DNA from: an uncultured beta proteobacterium | Lineage (GTDB): Bacteria; Pseudomonadota; Gammaproteobacteria; Burkholderiales; Burkholderiaceae_B | Direction of reading: 5' to 3' | NCBI GenBank assembly: GCA_903932425.1 | Contig: CAIZGG010000013.1 | Span: forward strand, 1-63,969 | Length of the DNA stretch: 63,969 bases | Shown: one piece after another, positions 9,666 through 18,244 of the stretch | Layout: every line of letters begins with the position of its first letter | Position numbering within the stretch: the stretch's first letter is position 1 | Notes under the pieces: generated by a model | What the model saw: the letters and a program-made list of their open reading frames with translations, nothing else | Told to the model about the DNA's origin: nothing | Database searches by the model: none | Position numbers and translations under genes: made by a program

Positions 9666-10136
9666 ATGCGTCGGTATTTTGATGCCATTGAAAGTGTGCT
9701 TAAGTTAGCTGTGGTCGTCATCGTAATATTGATGTTGGCGTCCTTAAGTGCACAAGTTGTATTGCGCTATGTTTTTGGGCAATCCCTATCTTGGAGCGAA
9801 GAGCTTGCCTTGTTGGGTTTTGCTTGGGTCGTTGTGATCACAACGGCCATTGGAGTGCGACGCTTGTCACATGCGCGCATGGATCTTGTTTTTAATATTC
9901 TGCCTAAGACCATGCACCGTTTAGCCGAAGTGGTGATTACTTTGATGATCATGGCGCTGGGGGCTTTCATGGCCTACGCGGGGTGGGGCTATTTGATGGA
10001 AACCAGTGGTTCTACCTCCGCAGCCATCGGTTTTCCGATTGAATTTTTGTATGCCTCAGCGCCCGCCTTTGGTGTGTTGGTGGCATTGTTTTCACTTGAA
10101 CGGTTGCTGCCGTGGGCGGAGTCATTAAATGAGTAG
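9666..10136 (+). CDS. TRAP transporter small permease DctQ
   Basis: Small four-helix subunit of a tripartite ATP-independent transporter, in the inner membrane. About 156 residues; family features are VVLRYVFGQSLSWSEELALLGFAWVV and the later hydrophobic segments. The ATG at 9666 is preceded by GAGATTCGCT, which mirrors the context of the upstream dctP start; an ATG at 9654 would add four residues. It overlaps dctM by 8 bp. Confidence 0.88.
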   Translation: MRRYFDAIESVLKLAVVVIVILMLASLSAQVVLRYVFGQSLSWSEELALLGFAWVVVITTAIGVRRLSHARMDLVFNILPKTMHRLAEVVITLMIMALGAFMAYAGWGYLMETSGSTSAAIGFPIEFLYASAPAFGVLVALFSLERLLPWAESLNE

Positions 10137-11397
10137 CACTGCATGGCTCTTATCGGTAGGCTTCGCCGCCTTGATGTTGCTGGGAGTGCCATTTGCGTTT
10201 GCCATTGGGATTGTTGTGGCGCTATCTCTGGTGGTGTCTGGCATCGAGCCGATGCTGCTGCCTCAGACGCTTGTCGCAGGAACGCAGTCTTTCTCGCTGC
10301 TGGCAATTCCATTTTTTATGTTGGCTGGCGAGCTGATGTCGGTTGGGGGGCTGTCTCAGCGTTTGATCAAGGTGGCAGAAGTATTTGTACGCCATATGAC
10401 AGGTGGTCTGGGTCTGGTCACGGTTGGCGCTGCGACTATTTTTTCGGCAATTTCCGGGTCAGCACCGGCGACCACGGCTGCGATTGGCGCTGTGATGATA
10501 CCTGCCATGGCCGCTCGTGGGTACAGTAAGGCGTTTGCGACCGCGGTCGCGGTCAGTGCAGGTGTTCTGGGTCCCTTGATCCCTCCTTCCATAGCCTTCG
10601 TGATTTGGGGTGTGATCGCAGAGCAGTCTATTTCAAAGTTATTTAGTGCAGGCATTTTGCCCGGCATCATTATGGCGATTGGCCTGATGATTGTGTGCTG
10701 GTGGCATGCCAAGAAAAATAACATCCCCACCGAACCTCGTGCCAGTCGTCAAGAGATTTATGAGGCGTTGCGAGATGGTGTGTGGGCTATGTTGGCGCCC
10801 GTGATCGTTTTGGGTGGAATTTATGGTGGTGTGTTTACCCCGACCGAGGCTGCATTAGTCAGTTGTGTCTACGCCTTGGTGATTGGTACGTTGGTTGAAA
10901 AGCGGATCAAATGGAAAGAAATATACGAACTGGTGTGGCGATCGATGAAGGTGACATCTATTGTCATGTCGATCATTATCTTTTCTGCGGGTTTCGGAAT
11001 CCTAGTTGCTCAAGAGCAACTAGCACCCAAAGCTGCGACATGGCTTGCTGCCAATATCCATGAAAAATGGGTCATGCTCTTCGTGTTGAATATTGTTTTT
11101 TTCTTAATTGCAGCGGTCATGGATGAGATCGCTATTATGGTGATTTTTGGTCCATTACTCATTGCGATTGCGAAAAGCTTTGGAATCGACCCGATTCATT
11201 TTGGGTCGATTATTGTGACAAACGTCTCGATCGGTATGGCTGCACCTCCAATTGGCTATTGTCTCTTTGTGGGGATGGCGATTAGCGGTTTGAAGCTTGG
11301 CGAGGTTGCCAAGGTCATGTGGCCCTTTATTTGGGTGATGCTCGCCGTACTGATGATCGTGACGTATGTGCCTCAGTTCTCGTTAATCCTGATTTAG
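10129..11397 (+). CDS. TRAP transporter large permease DctM
   Basis: Ion-coupled transport subunit, 422 residues with about twelve hydrophobic segments. Family motifs include GVPFAFAIGIVVALSL, FSAISGSAPATTAAIGAVMIP, LGPLIPPSIAFVIWG and YGGVFTPTEAALVSC. It is translationally coupled to dctQ. The set lacks an intact receptor because the dctP upstream is interrupted, so function would need read-through or a receptor from elsewhere. Confidence 0.93.
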   Translation: MSSTAWLLSVGFAALMLLGVPFAFAIGIVVALSLVVSGIEPMLLPQTLVAGTQSFSLLAIPFFMLAGELMSVGGLSQRLIKVAEVFVRHMTGGLGLVTVGAATIFSAISGSAPATTAAIGAVMIPAMAARGYSKAFATAVAVSAGVLGPLIPPSIAFVIWGVIAEQSISKLFSAGILPGIIMAIGLMIVCWWHAKKNNIPTEPRASRQEIYEALRDGVWAMLAPVIVLGGIYGGVFTPTEAALVSCVYALVIGTLVEKRIKWKEIYELVWRSMKVTSIVMSIIIFSAGFGILVAQEQLAPKAATWLAANIHEKWVMLFVLNIVFFLIAAVMDEIAIMVIFGPLLIAIAKSFGIDPIHFGSIIVTNVSIGMAAPPIGYCLFVGMAISGLKLGEVAKVMWPFIWVMLAVLMIVTYVPQFSLILI

Positions 11398-11408
11398 TGT
11401 GGTGTTTA

Positions 11409-11439
11409 TTTGACTCATCGTTTAAACGATGGACTCAAA
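11409..11439. other. Bulged inverted repeat between convergent dctM and queC
   Basis: TTTGACTCATCGTTT faces AAACGATGGACTCAAA across a very short loop, giving a stem with a small bulge. It lies between the convergent 3' ends of dctM and queC but has no T-run, so it is at most a factor-dependent or processing signal. Confidence 0.35.
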
Positions 11440-11516
11440 TATGCAGGATCGAAGGTGACACGTTGCGAGCTGAAGTGGTCTGTACTTGATACCCGCCCAG
11501 CAGAATGGGTCGGGCG

Positions 11517-12212
11517 TCACTTCGTAAATTTGGCGTCTAGCGGGTCTTTGATCCCGACTTGTGCAAACCCTTTTGCCCTAAGCAAACACGAGTCGCACTG
11601 TTTGCAGGGCGCACCATTAGGGGCCGGGTCGTAGCAACTGGTAGTTTCTGAAAAATCAACCCCAAGCTCAAGCCCCTTGCGGATAATATCTGCCTTACTC
11701 ATGTTGATGAGTGGTGCACGAATCTTCAGTCGCTGGGTGCCTTCGACGCCGGCCTTAGTCGCGAGATTGCCCAAGTGTTCAAAAGCAGTGATGAACTCTG
11801 GCCGGCAATCAGGGTAGCCGCTGTAGTCCATCGCGTTGACCCCCACAAAGATATCTTGCGCGCCTAAGACTTCAGCCCAGCCTAGTGCGAAACTTAAAAA
11901 GATCGTATTGCGTGCAGGTACATAGGTGATCGGAATGCCTGCGCTGATGTCATCTACAGAGTGCCCCTTGGGGACGTCGATATCGGCGGTGAGTGCCGAA
12001 CCGCCAAAGCTGCGCAGATCAATATCCAAAATCGCATGACGAGCAACACCGCGCAACTTGGCAAAAGCCGCTGCCCGCTCAAGCTCAATCGAGTGGCGTT
12101 GACCGTAACGAAAACTCAGCGCGTAGACTTCAAAGCCTTCGTGCTGAGCCATCGCGATGACGGTCGTTGAGTCTAGACCGCCACTTAATAAACAGACTGC
12201 CTTTTTAGACAT
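11517..12212 (-). CDS. queC: 7-cyano-7-deazaguanine synthase
   Basis: Converts 7-carboxy-7-deazaguanine, ammonia and ATP to preQ0 in queuosine tRNA modification. 231 residues, normal length. The PP-loop LSGGLDSTT is at residues 8-16, and the zinc site is four cysteines in [17 protein letters not shown] near the C-terminus. [17 protein letters not shown] is diagnostic. It lies 13 bp downstream of the dehydrogenase gene and may be co-transcribed, with no obvious pathway link. No preQ1 riboswitch is evident. Confidence 0.95.
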   Translation of the reverse strand: MSKKAVCLLSGGLDSTTVIAMAQHEGFEVYALSFRYGQRHSIELERAAAFAKLRGVARHAILDIDLRSFGGSALTADIDVPKGHSVDDISAGIPITYVPARNTIFLSFALGWAEVLGAQDIFVGVNAMDYSGYPDCRPEFITAFEHLGNLATKAGVEGTQRLKIRAPLINMSKADIIRKGLELGVDFSETTSCYDPAPNGAPCKQCDSCLLRAKGFAQVGIKDPLDAKFTK

Positions 12213-12225
12213 TAGAGAAACGACC

Positions 12226-13749
12226 TTACTTCGCTGTAGGCATCACAAATTCAGCACCCTTGCCAATGGTTTCTGGCCAGCGCTGCATGACGGATTTTTG
12301 TTTGGTGTAGAACCGTACGCCTTCTTCACCGTACGCATGCATATCGCCAAACAGGCTCTTCTTCCAGCCACCAAACCCGTGCCAAGCCATGGGCACAGGG
12401 ATCGGCACATTGATACCGACCATGCCGACTTGAATGCGGCGGCTAAATTCGCGCGCCACGTTGCCATCGCGTGTGTAACACGACACGCCGTTGCCAAACT
12501 CATGCGCGTTAATCAGGTCAACCGCCTGGCCAAAATCTTTGACACGTACGCAACCGAGCACAGGGCCAAAAATTTCTTCTTTATAAATGCGCATTGACGG
12601 GGTGACGTGGTCAAACAAGCTGCCGCCGGTAAAGAAGCCTTGCTCATGACCTGGGACTTTAAGCCCACGCCCATCGACCACCAGCTTCGCACCCTCGTTG
12701 ACACCAACTTCGATGTAGCCCTCGATACGCTCAAGAGCCTGACGTGTGACGATAGGGCCCATTTCAGCATCAAGCTCAAGACCATTTTTGATTTTGAGTG
12801 TTTTTGCGCGTGCTGCAAGCAGAGGAACGATTTTGTCGGCGACATCACCTACCAACACCGCCACAGAAATTGCCATGCAGCGCTCGCCGGCCGAACCATA
12901 GGCCGCGCCAATGAGACCATCTACTGCTTGGTCGATATCGGCATCAGGCATGACTACCATATGGTTTTTGGCGCCGCCTAACGCTTGTACACGTTTGCCT
13001 AAGTCGGCGCCGCGTTGATAAATATATTGTGCGATGGGGGTCGAGCCGACAAAGCTGATTGCTTTGACATCAGGGTGTTCGAGTAAGGCGTCAACCGCGA
13101 CTTTATCGCCTTGCACGACGTTAAACACGCCGTCTGGCAGGCCCGCTTCTTTAAAGAGCTGAGCCATGTAGATTGAGGCAGACGGATCGCGCTCGCTTGG
13201 TTTCAGAATAAAGCAATTGCCCGCTGCGATCGCAACCGGAAACATCCAGCACGGCACCATGCAGGGAAAGTTAAAGGGCGTAATGCCCGCGACCACACCC
13301 AAAGGTTGACGCAAGGTCCAGTTGTCGATACCGGTCGAAACTTGGTCGGTGAAATCGCCTTTCAATAACTGAGGCATGCCACAGGCGAACTCAACGATGT
13401 CGATGCCACGCATGACTTCACCCTGTGCATCGGTGAATACTTTGCCATGCTCTTGAGTGATGATTGAGGCGAGTTCGTCTTTGCGCTCGTTGAGCAAAGC
13501 CAAAAAGTTATTCATGATGCGGGCCCGACGAATCGGAGGGGTATCGGCCCAACCGGCAAATGCTTTTTTTGCGCTTTCAACGGCAGACTGGACGGTATCT
13601 AAGCTGGCTAGTTCAACTTTGCGCGCCACTTGACCGGTGGCCGGATTAAATACATCTTGAGTACGAGCGCCGGCAGTGGTGACGGCCTGGTTGTGAACCC
13701 AGTGCGAGACCACACCGGGGATGACGGGCATTGGGGGCTGCTTAGGCAT
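12226..13749 (-). CDS. mmsA: CoA-acylating methylmalonate-semialdehyde dehydrogenase
   Basis: Oxidises methylmalonate or malonate semialdehyde to propionyl- or acetyl-CoA with NAD and CoA, in valine, inositol and beta-alanine breakdown. 507 residues of the aldehyde dehydrogenase fold. [20 protein letters not shown] and [15 protein letters not shown] are MmsA-specific, and the catalytic cysteine is in [10 protein letters not shown]. The C-terminal [11 protein letters not shown] and [20 protein letters not shown] blocks are intact. No mmsB or other valine-pathway gene adjoins it. Confidence 0.93.
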   Translation of the reverse strand: MPKQPPMPVIPGVVSHWVHNQAVTTAGARTQDVFNPATGQVARKVELASLDTVQSAVESAKKAFAGWADTPPIRRARIMNNFLALLNERKDELASIITQEHGKVFTDAQGEVMRGIDIVEFACGMPQLLKGDFTDQVSTGIDNWTLRQPLGVVAGITPFNFPCMVPCWMFPVAIAAGNCFILKPSERDPSASIYMAQLFKEAGLPDGVFNVVQGDKVAVDALLEHPDVKAISFVGSTPIAQYIYQRGADLGKRVQALGGAKNHMVVMPDADIDQAVDGLIGAAYGSAGERCMAISVAVLVGDVADKIVPLLAARAKTLKIKNGLELDAEMGPIVTRQALERIEGYIEVGVNEGAKLVVDGRGLKVPGHEQGFFTGGSLFDHVTPSMRIYKEEIFGPVLGCVRVKDFGQAVDLINAHEFGNGVSCYTRDGNVAREFSRRIQVGMVGINVPIPVPMAWHGFGGWKKSLFGDMHAYGEEGVRFYTKQKSVMQRWPETIGKGAEFVMPTAK

Positions 13750-13997
13750 ACAAATCCTTTATAGGTACCGAAAGGGGGCTATGAGACACGGTACGCAGGT
13801 TAAATGAGACGTAAATGGTCGATAATGCTGACAGTCTGGCTAGTAACAACATTGTAAAGTGGTTAGAGGGCGATGCCATGGCTGTCTGGGCTAGATTGGG
13901 CCCGCGACGATCTAGCCGTTGAAAAGAAATTGATTTTCGCACTTCTTGCTAAACTTTGTTCCATTCTTGTTCGATTGACCGGAGTCCTACACACGCT

Positions 13998-14753
13998 ATG
14001 AGTCAGCCCCTTCTTGGCAAAGTTGCCCTTGTGACCGGCGCCGCCCGCGGCATTGGTCGCGCCTGCGCATTGAAACTCGCCTCTGCTGGCTGCGACATCG
14101 TGGCCAACTACTACAACAGTTTTGACGAGGCTGAGGCCGTTTGCGCTGAGGTGCGGGCAATGGGGCGGCGAGCTATTGCGGTGCAGGCCAGTGTCGGTGT
14201 GCCTGATAGCGTGGTCGAGATGTTTGAGGTGATTACCAAAGAATTCGGGCAATTGGATATTGTGATCAGTAATGCCGCCTCTGGCGTGCTCAAGCCGGCC
14301 ATGGAAATGAGCTTGAAGCATTTTCGCTGGTGCCTCGAAACAAACGCGTTCGCGGTGAATTTGTTGGCGCAGCAGGCCTTGCCGCTCATGAAAAATGGCG
14401 GTCGTATTGTGGCAATGTCCAGTTTGGGCGCCCAGCGAGCCATGCCTCACTATGGGTTCATTGGTGCCTCAAAAGCCGCCCTAGAGGCGTTGGTGCGCAC
14501 GCTGGCACAAGAGCTCGGTCCACAAGGTATTCGGGTCAATACGGTTTCGGCTGGGGTGGTAGATACCGACGCGCTCAGTCACTTTCCAAACCGCGACCAG
14601 GTCTTGTCCGAGTTTGCCGCACGCACGCCAGCAGGCCCCAGTTTGCTGCCCACTAACGTTGCCGATGCAGTCTATCTGCTTTGTTTGCCAGAAGCCGCAT
14701 GGATCAATGGCCACACGCTAGTCGTTGATGGCGGCTTTTCAATTTCGGGTTAA
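13998..14753 (+). CDS. FabL-type enoyl-ACP reductase (SDR family)
   Basis: Short-chain dehydrogenase of 251 residues. The nucleotide-binding motif TGAARGIG is at residues 13-20. The active site is Tyr152-x6-Lys159 (HYGFIGASK), the enoyl-ACP-reductase spacing, not the YxxxK spacing of keto reductases. The C-terminal block DTDALSHFPNRDQVL and the TPAGP segment closely resemble what I recall of Bacillus FabL. It would reduce the trans-2-enoyl-ACP double bond. It is first in the operon, 5 bp before fabG, and ATG 13998 is preceded by a GGAG. An upstream in-frame codon at 13956 adds residues unlike the family. Confidence 0.8.
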   Translation: MSQPLLGKVALVTGAARGIGRACALKLASAGCDIVANYYNSFDEAEAVCAEVRAMGRRAIAVQASVGVPDSVVEMFEVITKEFGQLDIVISNAASGVLKPAMEMSLKHFRWCLETNAFAVNLLAQQALPLMKNGGRIVAMSSLGAQRAMPHYGFIGASKAALEALVRTLAQELGPQGIRVNTVSAGVVDTDALSHFPNRDQVLSEFAARTPAGPSLLPTNVADAVYLLCLPEAAWINGHTLVVDGGFSISG

Positions 14754-14758
14754 ACACC

Positions 14759-15517
14759 ATGAGCTTTGAATCAGGTTTGGCCGGTAAGGTCGCAATTGTG
14801 ACGGGTGGCTCGCGCGGTATTGGGCGCGCCATTGTTGAATGTCTCGCGGCCCAAGGCGTAGATGTGAATTTTTTCTATCGCGGCAACGAGGCTGCTGCCC
14901 TTGAGGTGGTGGCCAGTGTCACGGCTGCTGGCGGTAAAGCCACAGCCCTGCAGGTGGATGTCAGTGACTCTGCGGCCTGTATTGAGGCCGTGAATGCAGT
15001 GGCCGATCGCTGCGAGCGCATTGATATCTTGGTAAATAACGCAGGCATTGTGCGCGATAACCTCATGGCGGTCATGGAAGACGACGAGATTTCTGACGTG
15101 CTTCAGACCAACGTCGGTGGGGTGTTTAATGTGACGCGCCCAGTGATTCCGTTCATGATGTCTCAGCGTGCGGGTCGCATCGTGAACCTGTCGTCTGTGG
15201 CCGGCAATAAGGCAGGGCGTGGGCAGGCTAATTACGCCGCCAGTAAAGGCGCGGTGGATGCGGTCACCCGAGCACTGGCCGTTGAGTTGGCGCCACGCAA
15301 AATCCTGGTCAATGCGGTGGCCCCAGGGGTCATTGATACTGAAATGTCGCAGCAAGTGCGTGATTTGGCTGATGACGAAGTCAAAGGCAAAATATTACTT
15401 AAGCGCTATGGGCAGGCTCAAGAAGTCGCCAATGCGGTGGCCTTTTTGGTGTCGGATATGGCTAGTTACGTCACAGGTCAGATTCTGTACGTCGATGGTG
15501 GCTTTAAGATGGCCTGA
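14759..15517 (+). CDS. 3-oxoacyl-ACP reductase (FabG-like)
   Basis: NADPH-dependent beta-ketoacyl-ACP reductase of the SDR family, 252 residues. TGGSRGIG at residues 15-22 binds the cofactor, NNAG follows, and the catalytic triad is Ser146, Tyr159 and Lys163 (YAASK). The end VTGQILYVDGGFKMA is standard for FabG. It follows the enoyl reductase by 5 bp, so the operon carries both reductive steps of fatty-acid elongation. It is probably a specialised paralogue, since the housekeeping fab cluster is not here. Confidence 0.88.
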   Translation: MSFESGLAGKVAIVTGGSRGIGRAIVECLAAQGVDVNFFYRGNEAAALEVVASVTAAGGKATALQVDVSDSAACIEAVNAVADRCERIDILVNNAGIVRDNLMAVMEDDEISDVLQTNVGGVFNVTRPVIPFMMSQRAGRIVNLSSVAGNKAGRGQANYAASKGAVDAVTRALAVELAPRKILVNAVAPGVIDTEMSQQVRDLADDEVKGKILLKRYGQAQEVANAVAFLVSDMASYVTGQILYVDGGFKMA

Positions 15518-15619
15518 GTTTTTGGCCAAAGGCGCTCGAGGGATGCCGGCTAGCCAAGAGGGTATCTGCCTACACTTGAGTTAAAATAACGCGCGCTTAC
15601 CTCATATCCGGAGCTAATT

Positions 15620-16048
15620 ATGGCTGAAGCAGTCATCTCGAAAGAAGAAATCATGACGGTGTTTCCAACCGTCCAAAAAACGATGGCAGATGCCCTCGGT
15701 TGCGATGTAGATGACATCAAACTCGATGTATCCCTTATCGAGGGCCTTGACGCCGAATCGATCGACTTCTTGGATATGGTGTTTCGCCTTGAGCGCGCCT
15801 TTAAAATCAAGGTGCCACGCGGCAAAATTATCGAAGACGTGCGCGGCGACATGCCGGTAGCCGAGTTCGAACAAGGCGGTGTCCTGACAGACAAAGGCGT
15901 GGCACGTCTACGTGAGTATCTGTCTGAAATCGACGAATCACGCTTCAAACTACCCATGCGCGTAGATCACATCGCGCGGTTGTATACGCCCGAAACCTTC
16001 TGCAAGCTCGTGATTCGTGCTCAGCGCGCTTCACAAGCTGCTGGCTGA
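15620..16048 (+). CDS. Acyl carrier protein, AcpXL-like with C-terminal extension
   Basis: 142 residues, longer than the roughly 80 of standard ACP. The phosphopantetheine site is Ser47 in DAESIDFLDMVF. The helix and loop after it, FRLERAFKIKVPRGKIIEDV, and the late stretch up to residue 105 resemble rhizobial AcpXL, the carrier dedicated to very-long-chain acyl groups. About 35 C-terminal residues (MRVDHIARLYTPETFCKLV) are extra and unexplained. The start has a clear GGAG. The stop overlaps the next start by one base (TGATG). Confidence 0.85.
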   Translation: MAEAVISKEEIMTVFPTVQKTMADALGCDVDDIKLDVSLIEGLDAESIDFLDMVFRLERAFKIKVPRGKIIEDVRGDMPVAEFEQGGVLTDKGVARLREYLSEIDESRFKLPMRVDHIARLYTPETFCKLVIRAQRASQAAG

Positions 16049-16929
16049 TGGTCTTAAGTGCGGCGCGGGCCTCTGGTCCCGCGCCAACCGGTCGCTTTGC
16101 TGCATTTTCCTTTGTCGATCAGATCACTCAAATCCAAGGGGTCACACGTGTGTGTGGCCGCTACACAATCCCAGCAAATATTGAGCATTTCCCTGCCAGT
16201 CTAGTGGCAGAGGCGTTGGGTCAGCTGGCTGCTTGGGTGGCCATGTCGACACTCGGTTTCAGCCACCGCCCCGTAGCGGCCTTGGCTGGCGATACAAAGA
16301 TCTTTTCGCTGGCTAAGCCCGGCGATACGCTTGAGCTGATCGTCGATATTGAATCTTGCGATGCCGAATCCATTCTGTATCGCGGCCATGCCCTTGTGAA
16401 TGGCCGAACTGTGCTCGAGCTCGCCGACACGGTGGGTTCGATGCTTGATATTCACGAGTTTGACGACCCCGCGGCACTTGCCGCTGATTTTGCCCAACTA
16501 AGTACCGAGGGCCGCGCCATCGGCGCTTTCAAAGGCGTGCCGCGGGCAGCCTTAACTGACTTGCCCGCGTCAACGCCCGAGCATCTTCAGGCGCAGCTTG
16601 CCGTGCCCGCATCAGCCGCTTTTTTTGAAGATCATTTTCCACGTCGCCCAGTGTTTCCAGCAACCTTGCTGCTTGATGCTTTGTTGCAATTGGCAAACCC
16701 GGTCGCTGCACACGCAGCGGGTGACACTTTGCTGCGCCTCACACGCATCACCAATGTGAAGGTGCGCGCATTTACCGCGCCGGGTGCTACGCTAGTGCTG
16801 TCTGCCCAACTGGCAACGCCTGGCTCAGACGACCTCGAACCCTATATGGTTAAGCTGACTGCTCAGGCCGAGGGTAAAACAATCGCAGGTGCCAAAATGT
16901 ATTTTGCGCCTGCCGGAGAACTTGCATGA
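16048..16929 (+). CDS. Double-hotdog beta-hydroxyacyl-ACP dehydratase (FabA/FabZ-like)
   Basis: 293 residues with two hotdog domains. The N-terminal one (about 15-135) has EHFP with His47 and EALGQ with Glu55, but the loop between them is about six residues shorter than in FabZ. The C-terminal one (about 180-290) has FFEDHFPRRPVFP with His196, and Asp210 in LLLDALLQL at the FabA spacing of 14. Predicted role is removing water from 3-hydroxyacyl-ACP. Probably only the C-terminal site is fully canonical. It is coupled by overlap to the ACP gene upstream and the ketosynthase gene downstream. Confidence 0.8.
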   Translation: MVLSAARASGPAPTGRFAAFSFVDQITQIQGVTRVCGRYTIPANIEHFPASLVAEALGQLAAWVAMSTLGFSHRPVAALAGDTKIFSLAKPGDTLELIVDIESCDAESILYRGHALVNGRTVLELADTVGSMLDIHEFDDPAALAADFAQLSTEGRAIGAFKGVPRAALTDLPASTPEHLQAQLAVPASAAFFEDHFPRRPVFPATLLLDALLQLANPVAAHAAGDTLLRLTRITNVKVRAFTAPGATLVLSAQLATPGSDDLEPYMVKLTAQAEGKTIAGAKMYFAPAGELA

Positions 16930-18239
16930 CCACACGACGTCGCGTTGCGATTACAGGCATCGGGCTGGTAACGCCAGCTGGCCTGGACGCTGCTTCAACC
17001 TGGGCGCGGATTAAAGCCGCTCGTAGTTGTGCAGGGCCCATCACGATTTTTGATGCCTCAGGTTTCTCGACACGAATCGCAGCTGAAGTCAAAGGCTTTG
17101 ACGACTTGCCCGCCATTGATGATCGTAAGTTGCTTAAATATGCGAGTCGCGCACACCGCTTTGCACTGGCCGCAGCGGATCAGGCGATCGCCGATGCAGG
17201 CGTGCGTCCTAGCTTGCAAGATGCGGCACGCTGGGGTTGTGTGGTGGGGGCGGGGATGATGACCGTCGCGCACCAAGAAATTGCTGCTGTGCAAAGCGCT
17301 GCAGCACCTGAGGGCGAGTTTATGGCCAGCGCCTTGCTCAACGAGCCCATCGCTAATGATGTCATGGCTTTTAGCCGTAGTTTGTCGACAGCCGGTATTG
17401 CTTTGTTACTGCGTCGGTTTGGTATCCGAGGTTACGCCTCGACGGTGCACACCGCCTGCGCGTCGGGTGGGCAGGCAATCGGTACGGCCATGCGATTAAT
17501 TCGGCGTGGTTTAGCTGATCGAGTCTTGACGGGCGGTTTTGATTCAATGATCTCTCCGGTCGGTCTTTCGGGCTTTTGTTTGCTGTCTGCAGTGTCGCCC
17601 GATAACCATCAGCCCGAGCGCGCCAGTCGCCCGTTTGATCTGACCCGAAACGGGTTTGTGCTGGGTGAGGGTGCGGGCTTTTTAGTGCTTGAAGAATGGA
17701 ACTCTGCTGTGCAGCGTGGCGCAACGATTTACGCTGAGCTGGCTGGTGATGGCAATTCTCTTTCGTCGTATCGCATCACAGATTCTCATCCCTCTGGAGA
17801 TGGGCCGATTCAGTCGATGCGCAGAGCGATTGCCGATGCAGGTGCAAGCATTGCCGACGTCGATTATCTCAATGCCCACGGCACCTCTACACCCATGAAT
17901 GATCGCAGTGAATGTGCCGCGGTCAAGGCCGTATTTGGTGATCGGGTGAATGATGTTGGTGTCAGTTCAACGAAAAGTGTGACGGGCCATTTGATTGCTG
18001 CGGCGGGTGCGGTTGAGGCTGGGCTGTGCGCCTTGGCGATTCGCGATAGCTTGATGCCACCTAATGCTAATTTGCAGCAACTTGACCCTGACTGCGACGT
18101 CAATATCGTGCGGGATACGCCACGTGCCCAACGCATTGGGATGGCTATTTCAAATTCGTTAGGGTTTGGGGGCAGTAATAGTTGCCTGGCTTTCAGACAC
18201 CCCGAAGATACAGCGGCGCTTGTCGCCTCAGGACGGTGA
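16926..18239 (+). CDS. Beta-ketoacyl-ACP synthase (FabF-like)
   Basis: Condensing enzyme, 437 residues, thiolase fold. The catalytic triad is complete: Cys178 in HTACASGG, His318 in NAHGTSTPMND and His355 in KSVTGHLIAAAG, with Lys350. The spacing of Cys to first His is 140 residues, as in E. coli FabF. It would extend the acyl chain on the adjacent ACP using malonyl-ACP. It overlaps the dehydratase gene by 4 bp (ATGA) and is followed after 5 bp by a cysteine-less homologue, suggesting a heterodimer. Confidence 0.9.
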   Translation: MTTRRRVAITGIGLVTPAGLDAASTWARIKAARSCAGPITIFDASGFSTRIAAEVKGFDDLPAIDDRKLLKYASRAHRFALAAADQAIADAGVRPSLQDAARWGCVVGAGMMTVAHQEIAAVQSAAAPEGEFMASALLNEPIANDVMAFSRSLSTAGIALLLRRFGIRGYASTVHTACASGGQAIGTAMRLIRRGLADRVLTGGFDSMISPVGLSGFCLLSAVSPDNHQPERASRPFDLTRNGFVLGEGAGFLVLEEWNSAVQRGATIYAELAGDGNSLSSYRITDSHPSGDGPIQSMRRAIADAGASIADVDYLNAHGTSTPMNDRSECAAVKAVFGDRVNDVGVSSTKSVTGHLIAAAGAVEAGLCALAIRDSLMPPNANLQQLDPDCDVNIVRDTPRAQRIGMAISNSLGFGGSNSCLAFRHPEDTAALVASGR

Positions 18240-18244
18240 ACGCC

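Noticed and set aside
13930-13955. TTGATT/TAAACT as a promoter for the fatty-acid operon
   Set aside because: The spacer is only 14 bp, too short for a typical housekeeping promoter.
13863-14450. 195-codon minus-strand frame antisense to the enoyl reductase gene
   Set aside because: Lies wholly opposite a clearly conserved SDR gene, and its translation is rich in His and Arg with no domain; a codon-bias shadow.
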